Assembly: GCA_037127315.1 (NCBI GenBank)
Contig: JBBBDQ010000914.1
Coordinates: 124,001 to 188,000 of the forward strand
Length of the DNA stretch: 64,000 nt
Direction of reading: 5' to 3'
From: Ascarosepion bandense
Lineage: Eukaryota > Mollusca > Cephalopoda > Sepiida > Sepiidae
Shown in pieces: positions 1-11,760 of the stretch. The position numbers and the translations under genes are program-made. The first letter of the stretch is position 1. Each line of letters begins with the position of its first letter. The notes beneath the pieces are model-generated. The model did not search any database. It was not told the origin of the DNA and saw nothing but the letters and a program-made list of their open reading frames with translations.

Positions 1-35
1 ACACACACAGACAGACAAAGTTCCATTTATAAATA

Positions 36-40
<5 letters not shown>

Positions 41-88
<48 letters not shown>
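41..88. repeat. (AT)n microsatellite
   Basis: Uninterrupted AT dinucleotide array of about 48 bp. A fold-back type repeat begins directly after it. Confidence 0.97.
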
Positions 89-90
<2 letters not shown>

Positions 91-290
91 TAAATTGATT
101 AATTAGAATCGGAAAACATTGCCAGGAAAAAACAAATAGAAAATGTATTTTATTCTAGCATGTTTCACTTTTATTGAAGATTCTTTAGAGATTAAAGAAA
201 AAAAAAAACAAGTAACTCATATTGCTAGTATGCTATGACTTGAGATTAATTTTTATTGGTCAGTTATATGTCATGTGAATTAAAGCAATA
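89..290. repeat. AT-flanked dispersed repeat, copy 1 (partner at 17.2 kb)
   Basis: This segment resembles 17180-17330. Both have a block around 'gtttcacttttatt' followed by a 'tctttagaga' block, a poly-A tract, and a later block near 'tttctattgatcag' (here 'ttttattggtcag'). Both lie just after an AT array. I do not recognise the family and see no coding potential. In this copy the inverted second arm seen at 17.36 kb is not evident. Confidence 0.5.
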
Positions 291-353
291 GATAAAGCAC
301 CATTTTTCTCACATATATTGCAATATTATACATTACTTTAATACACAAGACAA

Positions 354-637
354 TCAGTTAATTGTCGTACGTGATACACACTTGGGCAATCATGTCTTTC
401 TCAGGACATGACTGACCGAGCAGAAGATTTTCCCACAGTAGGTTGCCATTAATTTTTGCGGGAGACTGATTGCCGCTCAAGGCAATATGTTCTGCTTTTT
501 AACGCATATGTAGAGGGAAAAGAAACAGGTTAATACTTTTCTCAAGTGTTTTTGCGCGTAAGTGAATACAACGAATTCAACTTGAATTCAAACTTGGCTC
601 ACCAATATTTACTGAATTACAACACACATCCAAAGAC
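354..637 (-). mobile_element. tRNA-derived SINE (family A), minus strand
   Basis: Matches the SINE copies at 19.5, 41.0 and 60.2 kb along most of their length. Shared blocks are the CCCAGTCAGTCATG-type block, the TACTGTGGGA block, the GGTTAAA block and the TTCACTTACGCGCAAA block. The tRNA-like head would lie at the right end, where an A-box and a 'gagttcgaattc'-like B-box are degraded. SINEs of this type are non-coding and are copied by a LINE reverse transcriptase. The family identity is inferred from within-window similarity, not from a database. Confidence 0.85.
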
Positions 638-954
638 CCCTGTATTAAAACACACACACGTACATAGATTAACTAACCTACCGTCAAACATACACCGTAC
701 CACATTTAACAGTAGCTTAAAAACTCAACTACACATCTATGTCAATTACTTTGTAAACAAAACACCCACATTACGCCCGTTTTCTATCGGAAATGGTTCT
801 TCCTGTGAACCCCTGCTCTGTGAGACAAACTTCCAAGAGGATGCTTTCCCTATCACTACAATATGAACCTGTTCAAATCTAAAGTTAACTATTTTGTTTC
901 ACTCCATTCCATCTATCTTGAGTAGACCTCGTACTTCGTACAGGGTGTTGTTAC

Positions 955-960
<6 letters not shown>

Positions 961-1013
<53 letters not shown>
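961..1013. repeat. (AT)n microsatellite
   Basis: About 53 bp of pure AT repeat immediately upstream of the hammerhead-like tRNA-SINE at 1020-1200. Confidence 0.97.
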
Positions 1014-1016
<3 letters not shown>

Positions 1017-1019
1017 ATG

Positions 1020-1200
1020 CTCTGAATCGAAATTGAGCACTTTCGACTGCTGGAACATTTACATTAGTGTAAATACGCTTTAAATCTTTTCTTTTGATGG
1101 TTTGGTGGGTGAATCTACGGCTCTTGAAAAAGCAATTGCGTTGCGGTTCTGGCTTGAGGCTGACATTTTTCTAGCTGCACTGATGAGCTGCGAAACAGGC
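1020..1200 (+). mobile_element. Degenerate tRNA-derived SINE with hammerhead-like core, copy 1
   Basis: A tRNA-like segment lies around 1095-1160, with a D-arm-like 'tggtttggtgggtgaatc' and a weak T-arm/B-box 'gcggttctggcttga'. It is followed after about 26 bases by CTGATGA (1180-1186), GCTGC, then GAAA (1192-1195). These are the order and spacing of hammerhead ribozyme core boxes. The copy at 32.03-32.17 kb on the minus strand has the same order, with 29 bases between T-arm and CTGATGA. Here the stem III partner (ACAG...CTGT) and cleavage triplet are lost, so this copy should be inactive. Family assignment is inference. Confidence 0.45.
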
Positions 1201-1253
1201 ATAAGAACATATATATAAATAACGATTTGTACCCACAGAAATTACTAATGGCT

Positions 1254-1904
1254 TTAAAAAGAACAGACGTCATATTATTTAAACCCGAGGAACCTTTTGG
1301 CCAACTCTTATCAAGAGTTCTCGTTGGCTTTCATTTTAAGGGAATTAAGGAAAAGGATAAGGCAAAATAAATTCACAACACGTCTCCGCTAATATATGTT
1401 CCAGTGGCTCTCTCAGACCTATACGAACAACACAATCTGTTCTGAATTCCGCTATTGGCCGACATCTTTTGGACAATTAAGTGTGTGCCTCGGCATATGA
1501 GGACAGCTGGTTTACTGTCTTGTACAGCGCTCGGTCTACACATCATCTTCGTATTTTGGAAGCAATTTGCTTGAAAATTCAACAGCCGCGCCTGTGCAGA
1601 CAGAAAGAGCGGTTTTTACGCTCCTTACAATTGCTGGTGAGTTTCTTAGTGTAACATTTTTTCACTTTTAAACACTCTTGTGGAATTATATGTGTACACC
1701 CCCCTTACATTTCTTACATTTTATGTGTTTTTTTTTCAATAAATTTATTTTTAAACGAGTTCCATCATCTCCCAGCATTGTAAGTAATTTATTTTGCCTT
1801 GTCTTTTTCCTTAATTCCCTTAAAATTAAAGCCAACGAGAACCCTTGATAAGAGTTGGCCGAAAGGTTCCTCGAGTTTAAATAATATGACGTCTGTTCTT
1901 TTTA

Positions 1905-1905
<1 letters not shown>
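1254..1905. repeat. Long inverted repeat, arms about 120 bp, spacer 412 bp
   Basis: Left arm 1254-1373 and right arm 1786-1905 are reverse complements with few mismatches. Both contain the 'aacagacgtcatattattta' block and a block reading 'aaagccaacgagaac' in the right-arm orientation. The right arm ends four bases before an AT array. The spacer holds only short chance ORFs and an AATAAA near 1739. The arms are not recognised; a fold-back transposon or two inverted copies of one dispersed repeat are both possible. Confidence 0.85.

Positions 1906-1908
<3 letters not shown>

Positions 1909-1949
<41 letters not shown>
1909..1949. repeat. (AT)n microsatellite
   Basis: About 41 bp of AT repeat abutting the right arm of the inverted repeat. 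Confidence 0.97.
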
Positions 1950-1952
<3 letters not shown>

Positions 1953-2624
1953 AAGAAAAACTATATATTTATCTCTTACGCGTTTCATCTTGTGATGGAT
2001 TTTACCAAGGCAAAAAGACGTTGATTTATTGCAAAATTTACAATTTTTGCACATGGCTGAAAGGCGAATGGGGAAACAACTGCGGCTGGTCATCAATAAC
2101 TATCTTAGACCTGGCAAATCAGAAACATGAGCCATTTACTCTTTATAATTTTTCTGGTCACCATAAGAACCTATTCAACGTCAACCAAGAAGGATAGGAT
2201 GAAAAATATATACTGCCATAGAAAATAAAAATTAACGAACAATATAGAAACACTACACTCTCAAAACAACATACACAATAACAATTCTAAGAAAACGGTT
2301 ATTTTCTATCATTTTAACATCTCACAACATATTACACTGCACATGAAATAATTTTTTACAAATATGATCTTCGACCTTTTCTAAAAATCTGAAAAACCTC
2401 TATTAATGTTATGAATAATTTGTGAGTGTTTTTTCCAGTTACCAACAATATTTTGTTTATAGAAACGTTTTTTTTTAAATAAAATTAATTTCGTCTGTTA
2501 ACCTTGATTAAGTCCATTACAGGACAAAACGCGTAGGCGAGTAAAATATAGTTTTTCTCTTCTTTATTTAACCATACTGTTTTTAATCTCAGAATATAAC
2601 AATATAACTGTGCATACTTTTACA

Positions 2625-2627
<3 letters not shown>

Positions 2628-2677
<50 letters not shown>

Positions 2678-2688
2678 ACAATGTACTT

Positions 2689-2731
<43 letters not shown>
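2628..2731. repeat. Two (AT)n arrays
   Basis: Arrays at 2628-2674 and 2694-2731 are separated by 19 bp that repeat the left flank motif 'ttttacaatgta', suggesting a local duplication. Confidence 0.95.
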
Positions 2732-2732
<1 letters not shown>

Positions 2733-2735
<3 letters not shown>

Positions 2736-4029
2736 TGAGAAAAGAAAGATTTTTGGTAAGACAATTATTTCAAATCTCAAGCAATTTAGAGATTGAAACA
2801 TTTTCCATTGTTCATCGATCATGTCCTTAACACCTACTCTTGATAATTGTTTAACTCCACGTTTGCAAAAATTGATTAATTATTGATGACGAGAAATTTT
2901 TACTTCATATGATGAAGGAAACTATTCACAAAAAATTGCCTTCATCTTTATAGTGTGTAAAGATTAATGAGATATATATCTCATTAGTAGAGTTATTTGG
3001 TGGTGCTAGCAGCGCTGATAAAAAAAAATGATATTCGGTAAGATGCAGAGGAAAAAAGCGATTAATTTAATCTATTGGTTTCTATTCGTGAAAAGCGGAA
3101 ATTAGTATGGAAAGAGAATAATCTACTTTGTGGTTTGATGACGAAGAATAGTCATAGAATGAAGTGAGCTCGCCTAAAATGGTAAAAGACAATAAAATCT
3201 TCAAAACATTTTACCCAAGAAAACTCGGTACACATTTTATCAACTCATATATACCCAAACTAAATATGATTAATTTACGTTCCGAAATTTAAAATGCGGG
3301 GAGGGGACAATACAATAATGAACCTCTGTACTGAAATAGTATTGAAATGTTTGTAGGAAGGAAAATTGGTTTTTTACATTCATAAGCAGGCAAACAGAGA
3401 AATATGTATGATTTTTGTTCTTAAGCCGTTAATTTGTGATGTACATTGTTGATCTATTTAGGTTCGATGTAGAGGATCCGACTCAAAGTTTCATAAGAGG
3501 ACATCAAATGTCGAAAGTAATTTTTCGCCCAACTCATCTGGACTTTAAGGTAAATGTTCTCTACCTCTATTAGAATAAGTTGAATGCAAGAGATTCTTGT
3601 ATTTATTATTAACTTTCTGTTTGTGTTTGCGTTTCCCATTTTGACAATGTGCGTGTTATTAGGATAAAAAATCTGAACCAAAGTTTGATAAATCAGACAA
3701 CGTATAAGATTTGGCTACGTGTTTCGATATCGTTAGATCGGTTTCCTTGTGTCAGAAAAAAGAAGTCCGTGTGTGTGTCTCTGTGTGTGCGTGTGTGCGT
3801 GCGTGCGTGCGTGCGTGTGTTTCAGTATTAAATCATGAATATCATTTTGCTACATTGGTTCCCCCACTCCGGATGGGAGTGAAAGAATAAAATTTTGTGA
3901 TTTCTATTTTAAGCCGTTATTTTAATTTGTGATGTAAATTGTCGATATGTTTATACTTTATGTCATTTAGCATTCGATGTACCCGGTTATAGCTTTCATA
4001 ATATGTTTTTTTTATTTTATCAAAGTTTC

Positions 4030-4031
<2 letters not shown>
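2733..4031. other. No gene seen; short duplicated segment and GT-rich tract
   Basis: AT-rich unique-looking DNA. A segment starting 'ttaagccgtta' with 'atttgtgatgta' occurs at 3421-3475 and again, diverged, at 3911-3980. An imperfect GT/GC tract lies at 3766-3820. Open frames here are short and carry no recognisable domain. Confidence 0.6.

Positions 4032-4114
<83 letters not shown>
4032..4114. repeat. Compound (AT)n(GT)n microsatellite
   Basis: About 36 bp of AT passing directly into about 46 bp of GT. Confidence 0.97.
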
Positions 4115-4115
<1 letters not shown>

Positions 4116-4311
4116 ATGTGTGTGAGCGTGCGTGTGTGTGTATATGTATGTCTGTATGTATAATGATATAGATTGATAAATTTCAACATATATACATGAC
4201 CAAATATTTCATTTAAATCGCATATAAAAGTTCATTAATTATTTTTCTTTTAAAAACCTTGAAAAAAAGAATATTTACGGACTATTGTAACATAAGAATT
4301 GGGTTCATTCA

Positions 4312-4463
4312 GTATATAGTAACAATAACATTTCTTCTTTACATTTTTGTTTCTGTTTTAGCGAGATTATAATTAATATTTCGATATATAATGAATATAT
4401 AGTAATGATAACATTTCTTTACATTTTGATTTCTGTTTTAGCGAAAATGTATTTAATATCCGG
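4312..4463. repeat. Tandem duplication, about 80 bp unit
   Basis: Units starting near 4312 and 4394 share 'atatagtaa', 'taacatttctt', 'ttacattt' and 'tttctgttttagcga'. The spacing is about 80 bp. Confidence 0.8.
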
Positions 4464-5729
4464 TAACAAAAAGGCACAGACATTAAAATAATGATTACAA
4501 TATAATTTTCTATGCTTCCCGTGTCAATGACAAGATTTGCATTGTACATAAAATAAGAGATCTTTTAAAATCTAAACACTCCCCACTACTGAAATTCCGA
4601 TAGAACTGCTGCTTGCACTGAACTATGTTTTGCGTATATAAATAGCTAATTACAAATAAAAATAAAAATCAGTTGATTTTTTATAAGAAAACCTTGAAGA
4701 ATTTAAAATTTTTCCTGTTAAAAATATTGAGTCAAATTGTGAAATAATTAAAACCGAAACAGCGAAGATAAAATAAATTGATAACGCAATCCACAATTGT
4801 CTTCAAACGTTGTTGGCGCGTTTATTGTTTAATTTTCCCAAAATCGCAGAATTCTATATGAGCGACTTTCTTATTTCGATTACATCTTTTAAGCGTCTTT
4901 GTTTTATTAACCCTTCACATACCGCTAGATAAATAATCAAATAATATTGAATAATAAATAATCTTTGTGAAACTTACTTTCTGGTTCGAAAGAAGCTTAC
5001 GTTTAAAATTCTAGATTTCTAATAAAAATGACTAAAGCTTTGTGAGTTATTCACTTTTCAAAAGAAAAATTTTCACTGATCCAGTAAAACAGTTTCGATT
5101 AACAAGTTAAAAATGATGCTTTGTTAAATATATTTCCCTGTCATCATGTCAATGAAAGTAGCAAATGGGGCTATGGATATTGTGATTCTCTGACCGATAT
5201 ATCTTTTACTTATCTTGAAAGTAAATATTCGAAATTATGTCTTCCACTTCAGCTTAAACAACCAATACATAGTATTGTCCCGAAACCAATATTAATTGCT
5301 ATCTAAAAAAAAAACGCGTAAGACAACAATGTGATACAGTGCATTTTAAAATTCTTACAATTTAAAGAATTGCTAAACTGTTTTTTTTTAACAAAATATA
5401 AAAAATTCTGACAATATTTAAATTAAAATCAGATATATTATCAGTCTATCATGGAACACGATTTCGTTGAATTCCCCATTCATTTTCCTTCTTCTCTTTC
5501 TTTATTTCCTCTCTATAATGAAAAATGGCGAAATAGAATCTGGGTCGATTAAAAATCAGAAAGTTTCCCTTCCTAACTGAATAAGCAAAAGTCGTCACCC
5601 AAGCGCACGACGCATGCAACGCCAAGTGTGATTTGTTAAAAACATATTTTCAGTTTCTAGAAAATATCTGACTAGCTCTTAGCCTTAGGTATGTGCTTAT
5701 GGGCTTATTTGATTACTAGAATGTATGGA
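4464..5729. other. No recognisable feature
   Basis: AT-rich DNA with no tandem structure, no long open frame and no repeat shared with the rest of the window that I could see. Confidence 0.5.
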
Positions 5730-5825
5730 ATAAGAACATATTCCCAAATAATTTTTTTCAGACTTATCTCTGACTTATTTGATGGACATATTCCCGAAGA
5801 ACTTTTTACAGTCTTATTTATTTCG
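5730..5825. repeat. Diverged tandem duplication, about 52 bp unit
   Basis: Two units share 'acatattccc', a T-run preceded by 'aat' or 'aact', and 'cttatt' blocks. Confidence 0.6.
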
Positions 5826-6789
5826 ATAACTAGATGTAAAACAATAAAGAAATAACATTCCGGAATCTCCCGGTTTATATTACAAAAGGAATAATTACTG
5901 ATTTTCATTCAGACATTTTACAGAAGTTCTATCTGTTTGCTATTATGAAGACTTCTACTTAGGAATCATGATTAATAGATAATTGGCGTTCTATCCAGTA
6001 TCTTATAAGTGCCTCTTGTTCATCTTGCGTCTGCCATCTTACATTCTTTCTCTATTCATTTTTTATACAGTATAAAATTGTTTTTAAACATTAATCATAT
6101 TTTTGTTGCAAATTGACACCTGTGTCATGCATTTCTCTCTGAGCGATACCATCTTTTCTTATCTCGTGTTCACATCTCTATGTTGCCAGTTCGTAACAAT
6201 ATGCATAAATAAATTCTGTTTGTCCTCTATGGGCCGATTTTTTTTAAACTGTCTTGAGAGCCAGTTGGATCCTAGCGAATGTCTTTTTATTATCATCTCG
6301 CTATAAACAAAACATTTTATTTTTAAAATGCTCTTTTTATTTTGAACTTCTAAAATTATTGTCTCTACGTATTTTGATTCTTTCTAATCTGCAATTTGCC
6401 ACGCGTCCTTGGAAAAATATTAATATATTTTCTTGTCGCTTTCTTTAAGTTTCGGAATTCAGAGTTTCTTTCTGTTAGACTTATTATGACTGAAGAATAG
6501 ACTGACCAGTTTATTTTGTTATTCAGTCCATACATGGAATTATCGAAGAGGCGGATTCATATCATTTCCAAGTGCCAAAAAAAACCCATTGACATGAGGC
6601 TTGAAACTTTATTTAAACAGACATTTTTTATCTTTAAATTGCATTTTTCATCTTAAACTTAAATATCTAAACTAATTGCTTTTATCGCAAATAATAAAAT
6701 ACATTACGAACGTCAATTTTTAAAATTAAAATGAATTAATATTAATAAAGAATTACTGACTGACACTATTCTACTAAATATAATATTGA

Positions 6790-6792
<3 letters not shown>

Positions 6793-6850
<58 letters not shown>
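6793..6850. repeat. (TAA)n microsatellite
   Basis: About 58 bp of perfect TAA/ATA trinucleotide repeat, the only long trinucleotide array apart from the GAA tail at 50.95 kb. Confidence 0.97.
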
Positions 6851-6851
<1 letters not shown>

Positions 6852-7109
6852 GCAATAATAATAGTGCATGTACTCTATGTATGCAATAGGAACTAGGTTT
6901 ATAGTGCATGTAATGTTTAACGAATTAATGGATTTATTCAAAATATTTTGATTGGAGCCAGTCTATGAAAAAAAGAATTCTGAAATCAAATCAGTGAAAA
7001 AATAAACGAAAGAGAAAGACACTCCACCATGTTTCGGAAAAGTTAGGGCACTTCACAGATAATAAAGAAAAGGAATTAATAGATAGTCATAATCGTGTAC
7101 CAAGAAAGA

Positions 7110-7111
<2 letters not shown>

Positions 7112-7203
<92 letters not shown>

Positions 7204-7204
7204 T
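7112..7204. repeat. (AT)n-(GT)n-(AT)n compound microsatellite
   Basis: AT array of about 60 bp, a short GT block and a second AT block. Confidence 0.97.
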
Positions 7205-7784
7205 TAACAAGTACTTAAACGATAAGTAGAATAATAAAGAAATATTTAAAAGAAACTTTTATAGTTAGATTTTTTATGCTCAGCTATAGCGTTAGAAACC
7301 TTGACGGATAATTCGTTTTTCCGAGGTCAAATAAAAGCAGATTTTGTTTCACGAATAGCTTATTGGTGTAGTGCTTTAACAAAAGTATTATCAGAATAAG
7401 TCAAGAGGGTATAAAAACAGGCGAACTCTTAAGTAATTATCTTTTCCTGTTTTCCCTCCTTTCGAAATGCGTCCCATCAACTTTTCACACTAAAGGAAAA
7501 GAGGCTGTAAATATTTGAAACATTCTTATATTTGTCCAAAGCATTTTCACCAGCGAATGAACATACAAATTTTGAAAAATATATGCTATCCTTGACATTG
7601 CAATGATTTGCTTTGAATTGCATGTGAGGCAAACAAAAAGTTAAAAGAAAGAAATGCTAGGAAAGTAATTTATTTTATCAAGAAACTAAAGAACGGAGTT
7701 AATGGGGAAATTAGATTTTAGTAGAAGTTTTATATAAAAATTCAGTCAAACTTTAGTTGACGAAGACATCAAACATATGGGATA

Positions 7785-8045
7785 AATTCTTTAGATATGT
7801 GCAATACCTGAGCCAAATATGGAAGTCATTCAGGTCTGTGGGATCATATCAAAGTTATTTGACTAATCGTTTAGTTACCTTCTATTTCTGCTCCAAATTT
7901 GGGATCCGTCGAGTTTGTCTGAAGCTCTGCATACTATGTGATCAGATCTTTAGTATTGTGCAATTCTTGTCCTGAATTTGAGATTTGTGTCTGTTGGAAT
8001 ATATCAATAATATCTGATCGTGTCTTTAGTCTTGTAAGAATCCTT
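7785..8045. repeat. Minisatellite, about 80 bp unit, three units plus a partial
   Basis: Diverged units begin with 'tttag' at about 7789, 7869, 7949 and 8024. Each carries a 'gcaat' or equivalent, a 'ccaaatttgggat'-like block, a 'gtctg' block and a 'tatctgatc'-like end. No coding sense is apparent. Confidence 0.75.
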
Positions 8046-8249
8046 CTCATCCAATGAACTTAATCAATTTTTAAGTGACGTATGAACTCTATTCCTAAGA
8101 GAGATATTGAAATGTAAATGAATATATTTAATATGTGTTCCGAGGTTTTCAGCATCATGTAAAATTTATCTGTATAGGGATTAATTAAACATCGAAAGTA
8201 GATTAAAATAAATAGCTTAGTTGTTAGATAAAATATTAACTGGAACATG

Positions 8250-8580
8250 CTTTATCTATTTATGTATCGTTTAAAATTCGCTATATTTCAGGAATTATTT
8301 GCTCTAAATCTTAGCGTTTATAGATATGACCAGTGAAAGCGTGAAAATCCACATTATCTATGTATCTATTATTTAAAATTTGCTTTTCATGAGAGATTTA
8401 TTTGCTCTAAATCGGAGTATTTGTAAATACAGCCAGTGTGGACATGCATTCGACTTTATCTATATATGTCTATGTATCCATCTTTTGTTTGGAATTTGCT
8501 ATATTTGCGGATTCATTTCTTCTAAATCAGAGAGTCTATAGATATAGCTAGTGTAGGCATTGGATTTCACATGCTCTCTG
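8250..8580. repeat. Minisatellite, about 105 bp unit, three units
   Basis: Units near 8252, 8354 and 8462 share 'ttatctat.tatgtatc', 'aattygctatatt', 'atttgctctaaatc' and 'tatagatatagccagtg'. It lies 200 bp from the previous minisatellite but has a different unit. Confidence 0.85.
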
Positions 8581-8598
8581 TGCCTATCTTTATCTCTC

Positions 8599-8600
<2 letters not shown>

Positions 8601-8639
<39 letters not shown>

Positions 8640-8675
8640 TATAGGGAGGGAGGGAAGGAGGGAGAGAGATTTGAT
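8601..8675. repeat. (AT)n array followed by GGGA-rich tract
   Basis: AT array 8601-8640, then an imperfect GGGA/GGAA purine tract to about 8670. Confidence 0.9.
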
Positions 8676-9244
8676 AGAAAAACAGACAAGTGTTTCTCTG
8701 TTTCTCTTTCTTGATTTATTATTGGTGAATAAAATAAATATTCGATATACAACAACGTCACTGTTATTGTGCCATTCTGTTTAGTCCCGTGGAGAAATGT
8801 TACCAGGACAACCAGGCCCTACAGTCATTCGTGTGCATGAACACTTTGATAACGTCGTTTGAAAACGCCTAAAGTAAGTTTTTCCCTATACTGCATTCTT
8901 CGTTGATATTTCCACATTGACGACATTCCATATCTTCGCCCGTAGCTGATACGCCAACGTATACATAAGTGGTTTCAGATACGCAATATTACATAGGGAA
9001 TTCAAGTCATCTCATTTCCAGAATTACTTCTTACAGAAAAATGTAAAGGTTCTAATTTCAAGTGAATCTGTATATATTTATATAGTCCTATGCCCTCGAG
9101 GAGGACATAATGCCACATCACTGCACTTTATCTCACCGCTATATAAGTTGATAGAGAAATGTCTCCGTATCGACATGATATGAGGCTTGATGAAATAGTG
9201 GATTCCAGTGAATAATTAGAAGAACCATATATGACGAATTTCAA
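8676..9244. other. No recognisable feature
   Basis: Mixed-composition DNA between the purine tract and the 3' end of a LINE. I see no gene, RNA or repeat copy here. Confidence 0.5.
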
Positions 9245-10200
9245 GTCTCTGAAGCTCAATCTTCTTCTTCTTTTTCATGTGCCGTGTCCTTTCAGGACAT
9301 AAGGGATCATTGACTTCCAATTGGCTCTGTCTCTTGTCACTCTCAATATTAATCTCTTGATATCTTATCTAAGCCCTGCTCCGCCAACCATTTGCTCAAA
9401 CCTAACAAATATGTCTCCCGCTACTTTCTGCTGCCTCTCTATCCATTTATACGACATGTAAGTAGTTAGTTCTCCAGGCCTTCCTTCATCATTACTTGTC
9501 TCAGGAACCTTATTTGTCTCTTCCTGAAATTTAGTATCAGTTTTCCTCTCATTTGCATTGTTTCTAGCATCTAATCGTTACACAGGCGCTCCGTTCATGG
9601 TATCCTCAGCATCTTTTAGTAAAACCACATTTCTGCTGCCTAAAGTCTCTCCTACATCTTTGATGAGATCGTCCAACATTCACTTCCATACAGAAGGACA
9701 TATATCACATAGCAATCCAGCACACTTTTCTTTGTTTCTAATGAGATTTTCCTGTATTTCAGTACACTGGTTAGCTTCTTAAATGCGTCATTGGCCATGC
9801 AACGCGTCTTTAGATTTCCATGTTGTACGTTCCATCCTTTGTCAAAACACTTACCAGGTATTTGATATTTTTTACTTGTCTTCTTTTAGATTCTCCGATA
9901 TGCATTTGGCATATTGAGTTCCTCTTTTTGTTGATGGTCATATATTCAGATTTTTTAGGTTTATGTTCGGTCCTTTCTTTTCACTTTCTGTTGCTAACTT
10001 CTGTAGAAGGTCTTGCATTTTCCTTTCCATGACTGCTATCAGCACCGGATCATCTGCGTATCTGATATTGTTGATATTGTGGCTGATAATGTCAAATTCT
10101 GGCAAGGCTTTTAATTGCTCCGCTGTATAGGTTGAGAAGATCAAATAAGAAAACATCCTTGTCTTATGTCCATTTGTATTTTTGCATACCTGCTGATAAA
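9245..10200 (-). pseudogene. LINE 3' part: reverse transcriptase remnant, minus strand
   Basis: Non-LTR retrotransposon reverse transcriptase fragment read leftwards. Near 10050 the frame gives NNIRYADDPVLIA, the RT palm motif (YADD) with the catalytic aspartates kept. Upstream lies a degenerate SPYLF-like block. Downstream, with frameshifts and stops, come ISLETKKSVLDCYVISVL, LLYGSECWTIS and a C-terminal KWLAEQGLDKISRD segment. The element ends near 9290 with 'aggacacggcac' and an AAG-rich tail, the usual LINE 3' end. Truncation of the 5' part is typical. The same family recurs at 24.6, 50.3, 54.4, 56.8 and probably 59.1 kb. The clade (RTE-like, or another apurinic-endonuclease type) is uncertain. 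Confidence 0.85.
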
Positions 10201-10879
10201 ACTTAAAAAATGTGTCAAATATCTGAGAGAATTAGGAGGGAGCATCTTGACCACAATTTGTATTCTGTTTGATCATATTCGTAAATTAAATTATTTTGCA
10301 ATACTACATTTCCACTAAATGCCGATTCACATGGACTAGACATAAAGGTAATGGTGATAAAGACTTCTAGTCTGATTGAAATGTCTCTTTGTCATAAGTG
10401 CTGTGATTTTTAACAAACGATCTAGACTTAAAGAATAAATTTACCTACACTTTGTCAATGTTTGTGATAAAGTCTCATACTTATTCTATGCAGAGACATG
10501 TCTCTAAGATTGTCGAGATTGGGACCACGTTAATGGTTAATGGTTAGTGGTAGATTGATTTTGTTATTAGGATTTGGCGGAGCATGAAACGAAAAGTAGT
10601 TTCCGGCTGTCCAGTTAGAACTTAAGATAAAATCGCCAAGTAATCGTCGATCGCACGCACTGATAACTGGCTTTCGTTACAGAGACGGTCGACACAAAGT
10701 CGATGACAGGTCAAGCGAAGGATATGGGGGCAAACAGCTGCATTATTGCTGTATTAGAAAGAAAGCATAGATACATCAAAGTGGATAGCTAAATGAAGGA
10801 AAAGTTATGTTGTAAGAAGTAGGGAAAAGGTGGCTGTTGGGGAGAAAAAGTTGCATCATATGTAAAAAAGTAAAAAATG
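10201..10879. other. No recognisable feature
   Basis: Includes a CpG-bearing stretch around 10630-10740 but no motif cluster, open frame or repeat copy that I can identify. Confidence 0.45.
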
Positions 10880-11370
10880 AAGGAAAAATATATGCAGAAA
10901 GATTGACTAAAAGAAAGAAAGTAAATAAGGTGAATGAATGAAAGCAAAGCCAAATAAAGAAGAATTTAGCAAATGAGTCCTTGAATGAAGAATAACAAGA
11001 AGAAAACAGAGTTAAAAGAAGAAAGAGACGGACGAAAATTCAGGTGTAATAAAAAGAACAGGGAAGAAAAAAGTAGGCAAATTTAGGATGAATGAAAGAA
11101 AGAACTCTAAAATGAAATACAAGAGTGAGATAAAAACGAATAAATGAAGAAATATAGAAAAATAATCAGTAAGAACTGTGAAAAAGATAGTAAGAAAAAA
11201 TGAACAATTGAAGGATGAGCAGAGTGAAGAAAGCAGAATAAGAAGAAAATGAATGTAAAAGTGAAAAGAAGAAGAAAACAAAAAAAGATAGGCAGGCTTG
11301 GCAGGAAGAAAAAGAAATAAGAGTAAATGAATGTCAAAGGGCGGAAAATGAAATATAAAACAAAGGGAAA
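10880..11370 (+). other. Purine-rich strand-asymmetric tract, about 490 bp
   Basis: The + strand is dominated by A and G (GAAA, AAGA, GGAA words), with very few C over nearly 500 bp. The T/C-rich complement creates spurious low-complexity Phe/Leu/Ser open frames on the minus strand (around 11012-11337), which I do not consider genes. It lies directly upstream of the promoter-like block at 11.52 kb. Confidence 0.8.
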
Positions 11371-11519
11371 AGTAAACAGTTGAGTGAATATGAGTTACAA
11401 ACGACGCCAGTCATTTATCTGCAATACCGAATAGAAAGTTTGATGAAAATGTTTTCTGACATGAAATCTCCTTGTGAAATGAAAGAAACAAAAACGACAA
11501 AATCAAATAAATGGTGCCC

Positions 11520-11760
11520 ACACTTGCGTTCAGTTGGCGCTGTAACAGAAATCGCTTGTCACTTGCGTCACTTGATTGGTTCGGAAATGTTAGTTTGTTC
11601 AAGTAACTTTCTGCGCATGTCATTGGCTCTATTTCACTTCGTTGCGCATGCGCATTGATGTTGATTCTAGGTAGCCGAGGCTTATTGCTTTCCAGTTCAT
11701 TGCAACCATTCATTCTTGTCGACGAAAAGTAATCTACAATATGGCTGCCGACATAAGAAG
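11520..11760 (+). promoter_or_regulatory. Candidate host promoter: NRF-1, CCAAT and YY1-like motifs
   Basis: This block is richer in GC and CpG than its surroundings. It carries TGCGCATGCGCA at 11643-11654, a perfect NRF-1 palindrome, with a half site at 11612-11620. Inverted CCAAT boxes (ATTGG) occur at 11575-11579 and 11622-11626. About 90 bases downstream, 'atATGGCTGCCG' at 11739-11750 resembles a YY1 site that often overlaps the start codon of TATA-less housekeeping genes. No TATA box is seen. Order and spacing fit a TATA-less promoter transcribed to the right; NRF-1 promoters can also be bidirectional. No downstream exon could be recognised, so function is inference. Confidence 0.45.

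Noticed and set aside
11012..11337. Hydrophobic Phe/Leu/Ser-rich minus-strand ORFs that look like membrane proteins
   Set aside because: They arise from the pyrimidine strand of a purine-rich tract; no start context, domain or repeat copy supports them.
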